DNA from: Microcoleus sp. bin48.metabat.b7b8b9.023
Lineage (GTDB): Bacteria; Cyanobacteriota; Cyanobacteriia; Cyanobacteriales; Microcoleaceae
Length of the DNA stretch: 64,000 nucleotides
NCBI RefSeq assembly: GCF_013299185.1
Contig: NZ_JAAFKG010000006.1
Coordinates: forward strand, 33,146-97,145
Reading direction: 5' to 3'
Numbering within the stretch: the stretch's first letter is position 1; every line of letters starts with the position of its first letter. Below the pieces are notes generated by a model, which searched no databases, was not told the origin of the DNA, and was given only the letters and a program-made list of their open reading frames with translations. The position numbers were made by a program, and so were the translations under genes. Below are positions 61,818-64,000 of this stretch, piece by piece.

Positions 61818-62384
61818 TTAAAGCCATTGTGCAAGCAACTGTTCAATAACTTTCACAAAGCCGATCGCAATTTGAATCAACGGCCAACCCACCAGACAAA
61901 TTAACGCCGCCCAGCGAGTTTGAATATCCAAACCTTGGCGAACCGCCACAATTACAGCCAGCAAACTCCACACAGCTAATATCCGCTCAATGCCTTCTCC
62001 CAGCAACGGAATCAACGTTAAAAAATTCAGCACTTGGGGGGCGTAGGCAAATCCGATCGGCACCAGCAACTCCCCATAAGTTACGTGACCCGGTTTCAGC
62101 CAGTCCCCGATTTTCGAGATAGTGAAACTCCAAAAATAATAACCACCCACGACTGCCAAACCATCTATCCAAAGTGCTAAGAATAACACAGATAGTTCAG
62201 TTCGATTGATTAACAAAATAACAGCATTGCCCAAGACACGAGACACCGCTGCTAAAATTACAATTGTTAAAGCTATCCGCTTAGTTTTGCCAGTGTAGGG
62301 AGTTTTTTCATAAAAATTGCCGTTCAAAGAAAGTGCGTTCCAAAGCGTTGCCCGCAAACCTGTAATTGAATCTTCTCCCTTCAC
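61818..62384 (-). CDS. Yip1-domain membrane protein
   Basis: This 188-residue inner-membrane protein has five to six hydrophobic segments (IALTIVILAAVSRVLGNAVILL; LSVLFLALWIDGLAVVGGYYF; ALICLVGWPLIQIAIGF). The YIP1-like features are the cytosolic N-terminus with YEKTPYTGKTKR and the WSLLAVIVAVRQG segment. Bacterial Yip1 family members have no settled function. Its 3' end is capped by R5 heptamers. Confidence 0.83.
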   Translation of the reverse strand: MKGEDSITGLRATLWNALSLNGNFYEKTPYTGKTKRIALTIVILAAVSRVLGNAVILLINRTELSVLFLALWIDGLAVVGGYYFWSFTISKIGDWLKPGHVTYGELLVPIGFAYAPQVLNFLTLIPLLGEGIERILAVWSLLAVIVAVRQGLDIQTRWAALICLVGWPLIQIAIGFVKVIEQLLAQWL

Positions 62385-62489
62385 CTTTAATCCCTGCTCC
62401 TCTAGATAGTTGACAAGTTGGATAAAATAAGCTCTAATACAGCAGAATCACCGAAGAAGCAGGGCAATTTTATTGTCGCCAGACAAATT

Positions 62490-62682
62490 AGGTACGTAGT
62501 TGCGCTTCAGCGCTCTTTATCATATTAGGAAAGGGAGCATCTCATTTTCACAATAAGGATGTTTTTATACAGTGCGAGCTTAAGATCTCGCGTGCTTTAT
62601 ACAGTGCGATCGGGGACAGCACTACAAATACAAAACTGAGATGCACCCTTAGGAAAGAGCGCTGAAGCGCAACTACGTACCT
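62490..62682. mobile_element. R2 element with long terminal inverted repeats
   Basis: About 55-bp imperfect inverted ends, each carrying GGTACGTAGTTGCGCTTCAG and AGCATCTCA-type inner parts, flank about 70 bp that holds a direct repeat TTTATACAGTGCGA twice (62569 and 62600). The centre looks like a later insertion. It has no coding capacity and is a MITE-like unit. Confidence 0.75.
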
Positions 62683-62757
62683 TGGCCCAAGCGCGATCGG
62701 AATATGTGCAACGACCCATTAAATTGGTATAACAGGCATTCTACCAGATTTTATTAA

Positions 62758-63780
62758 ATGCTAAGATTCATTTTGCAGATACTTGCGTGGCTGCGCGGGG
62801 GAAGTTTAAATTTGTTGAGCATTGCAGGTGTAATCCTGATAATTTGGGGCATTCTTTCGCCGATCGGAACTGTGATCTGGTGGCTGGGTCAAAGTGCCGA
62901 AACTTTGGGTATCAAGAAAAATCCGCCGGGGATATTGCCCTCAAACAACGGGAATCTAGAAGCGCGCAAGTCTTCGCCGATCAATTGTTATATCATCTTT
63001 TTACCGGGAGTTGGCGATTTTTCGGGGAACGAATTAACACCGGGAGAAGAGTTTTTTCTCAAGCGTTTAGTTAAAAATCACCCGCAGTGCGTAGCAGTGG
63101 GCGATATTTTTCCTTATTCAGCTTCTAACAAAAGTTTGGGAGGAGAGCGGTTGCTAGCTCCTTTTTGGCGGTTTGCAGAACAGGAAAAAATCGGGCCGAT
63201 TGCGGGAGACATATTCATCAAAATTCGCAATCTCTGGAGGTTTGCAATTTCTCTAGATTATCGCTACGGTTTTGCATACAATCAGGGAATTGCTAATGCA
63301 ATTATCGATCGCATGAATGCTAAATCTCCGATTGCAGCTAATCCTCAAAAACCTTTGCAAGTTATTTTAATTGGCACTAGCGGGGGCGCACAAGTTGCTT
63401 TAGGTGCTACTCGTTATCTTAAAGAATGGCTGAATGCAGAAATTACAGTTGTTTCGGTTGGGGGCGTGTTTTCGGGAGAAAATGGTTTTGCAGAAGCCGA
63501 TCGGATTTTTCATTTTCGTGGCACTCGCGATACAATTGAGGATATTGGTGGCATCGTTTTTCCCACTCGCTGGTACTGGTACGCGACTTCACCTTTCAAT
63601 CAAGCGCGTTCGCAAGGCCGCCATGCAGAAGCTGTCAGCGGCCCTCACAAGCACGACGGCGATGATGGATATTTTGGGGAAAATGTGGCGGGGAACGGTC
63701 AAAAGTATGTAGATATCACGCTGGAAAAGATTAATCAATTACCTGTTTGGTCTGAGGGCGCGGTCAAAAGAGAGGACTGA
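62758..63780 (+). CDS. alpha/beta-hydrolase-like membrane-anchored protein
   Basis: This 340-residue protein has an N-terminal hydrophobic anchor (LLSIAGVILIIWGILSPIGT) and a soluble domain. The INCYIIFLPGVGDFSG strand resembles the first core beta-strand of alpha/beta hydrolases, and VILIGTSGGAQVALGATRYL carries the G-x-S-x-G nucleophile elbow (Ser in GTSGG). A late His-rich GPHKHDGDDGY could supply the catalytic His. Probably an envelope esterase or lipase-like protein, substrate unknown. The last residues KRED and the TGA stop lie in an R1 repeat. Confidence 0.75.
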   Translation: MLRFILQILAWLRGGSLNLLSIAGVILIIWGILSPIGTVIWWLGQSAETLGIKKNPPGILPSNNGNLEARKSSPINCYIIFLPGVGDFSGNELTPGEEFFLKRLVKNHPQCVAVGDIFPYSASNKSLGGERLLAPFWRFAEQEKIGPIAGDIFIKIRNLWRFAISLDYRYGFAYNQGIANAIIDRMNAKSPIAANPQKPLQVILIGTSGGAQVALGATRYLKEWLNAEITVVSVGGVFSGENGFAEADRIFHFRGTRDTIEDIGGIVFPTRWYWYATSPFNQARSQGRHAEAVSGPHKHDGDDGYFGENVAGNGQKYVDITLEKINQLPVWSEGAVKRED

Positions 63781-64000
63781 AGTCCTCACTACGAACCTAT
63801 AATTAGATTCGTAGTGAAGACTTTAGTCCTTCTTAATTCCTAAAGATTAGACTTAAATTGTAAAAACAATTAGGTTCGTAGTGAGGACTTTAGTCCTTCT
63901 TAATTCCTAAAGATTAGACTTAAATTGTAAAAACAATTAGGTTCGTAGTGAGGACTTTAGTCCTTCTTAATTCCTAAAGATTAGACTTAAATTGTAAAAA
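63768..64000. repeat. R1 palindrome plus 67-bp tandem array running off the window
   Basis: After the R1 hairpin at the end of the preceding gene come three direct copies, starting near 63808, 63875 and 63942, of a 67-bp unit TTCGTAGTGAGGACTTTAGT ... CTTAAATTGTAAAAACAAT. The array continues beyond 64000. Confidence 0.9.

Overview
The window looks like chromosome of a filamentous, non-heterocystous cyanobacterium of the Microcoleus/Oscillatoria type. The phylum is supported by psaE (photosystem I), ndhO (the cyanobacterial NDH-1 subunit), hemE, the cyanobacterial-type glutamate-cysteine ligase, FtsH and ClpC, and by very frequent GCGATCGC (HIP1) palindromes. The genus is an inference from the style of the dispersed repeats and the accessory genes.

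Layout. 1-1.8 kb: ndhO, mutM and psaE. 2.4-6.5 kb: a two-gene STAND unit, a glycine-zipper/P-loop NTPase overlapping a 13-blade WD40 protein. 6.5-8.5 kb: dense repeats, a MazF-type toxin-antitoxin pair and a Uma2 nuclease. 8.6-15.4 kb: a RibD-like reductase, a FemAB-like acyltransferase, a secreted protein, a sensor kinase and ftsH. 15.6-22.2 kb: an accessory island with a DUF4160/DUF2442 pair, an NB-ARC protein, VapBC, a Panacea-type (DUF4065) antitoxin with a partner lacking a normal start codon, a decayed copy of that antitoxin, and a PIN toxin broken by a small palindromic element. 22.3-27.8 kb: a B12/radical SAM enzyme, a reductase/epimerase, hemE and a RelE-type pair. 28-36 kb: a secreted protein, LD-carboxypeptidase, map, a glycosyltransferase, a TerB protein, an M61 peptidase and a Crp-family regulator. 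36.7-46.5 kb: a bisphosphate nucleotidase, a GH13 amylase, an Rpn nuclease, an HD protein, a cyanobacterial unknown, gshA and trmL. 47-56 kb: a LysM/M23 peptidoglycan protein, tRNA-Met, two peroxiredoxins and a giant membrane protein. 56.7-58.5 kb: a ribbon-helix-helix/HigA antitoxin cluster. 58.6-64 kb: clpC, a Yip1-type membrane protein and an alpha/beta-hydrolase-like protein.

Housekeeping genes are scattered singly or in short runs, separated by intergenic DNA saturated with repeat families: R1 (palindromes around AGTCCTCACTACGAACC and the variant with GCGG), R2 (GGTACGTAGTTGCGCTTCAG), R3 (GCGGTTGGAAACCGCG paired elements), R4 (a GGGGGCGGGTTT / AACCCGCCCC inverted repeat), R5 (tandem GTTGACA heptamers, often joined to a conserved ~110-bp tail), R6 (GGTGCGTCGC hairpins) and R7 (runs of CCCCCTAAATCCCCC). 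The most notable pattern is how these repeats meet genes. R5 heptamers supply the stop codon of four genes and abut a fifth. R1, R4 and a 96-bp duplication sit on the 3' ends of others. Three conserved enzymes (MutM, the RibD-like reductase and LD-carboxypeptidase) carry in-frame peptides encoded by repeat-type DNA. No CRISPR array, rRNA operon, complete transposase gene or prophage was seen.
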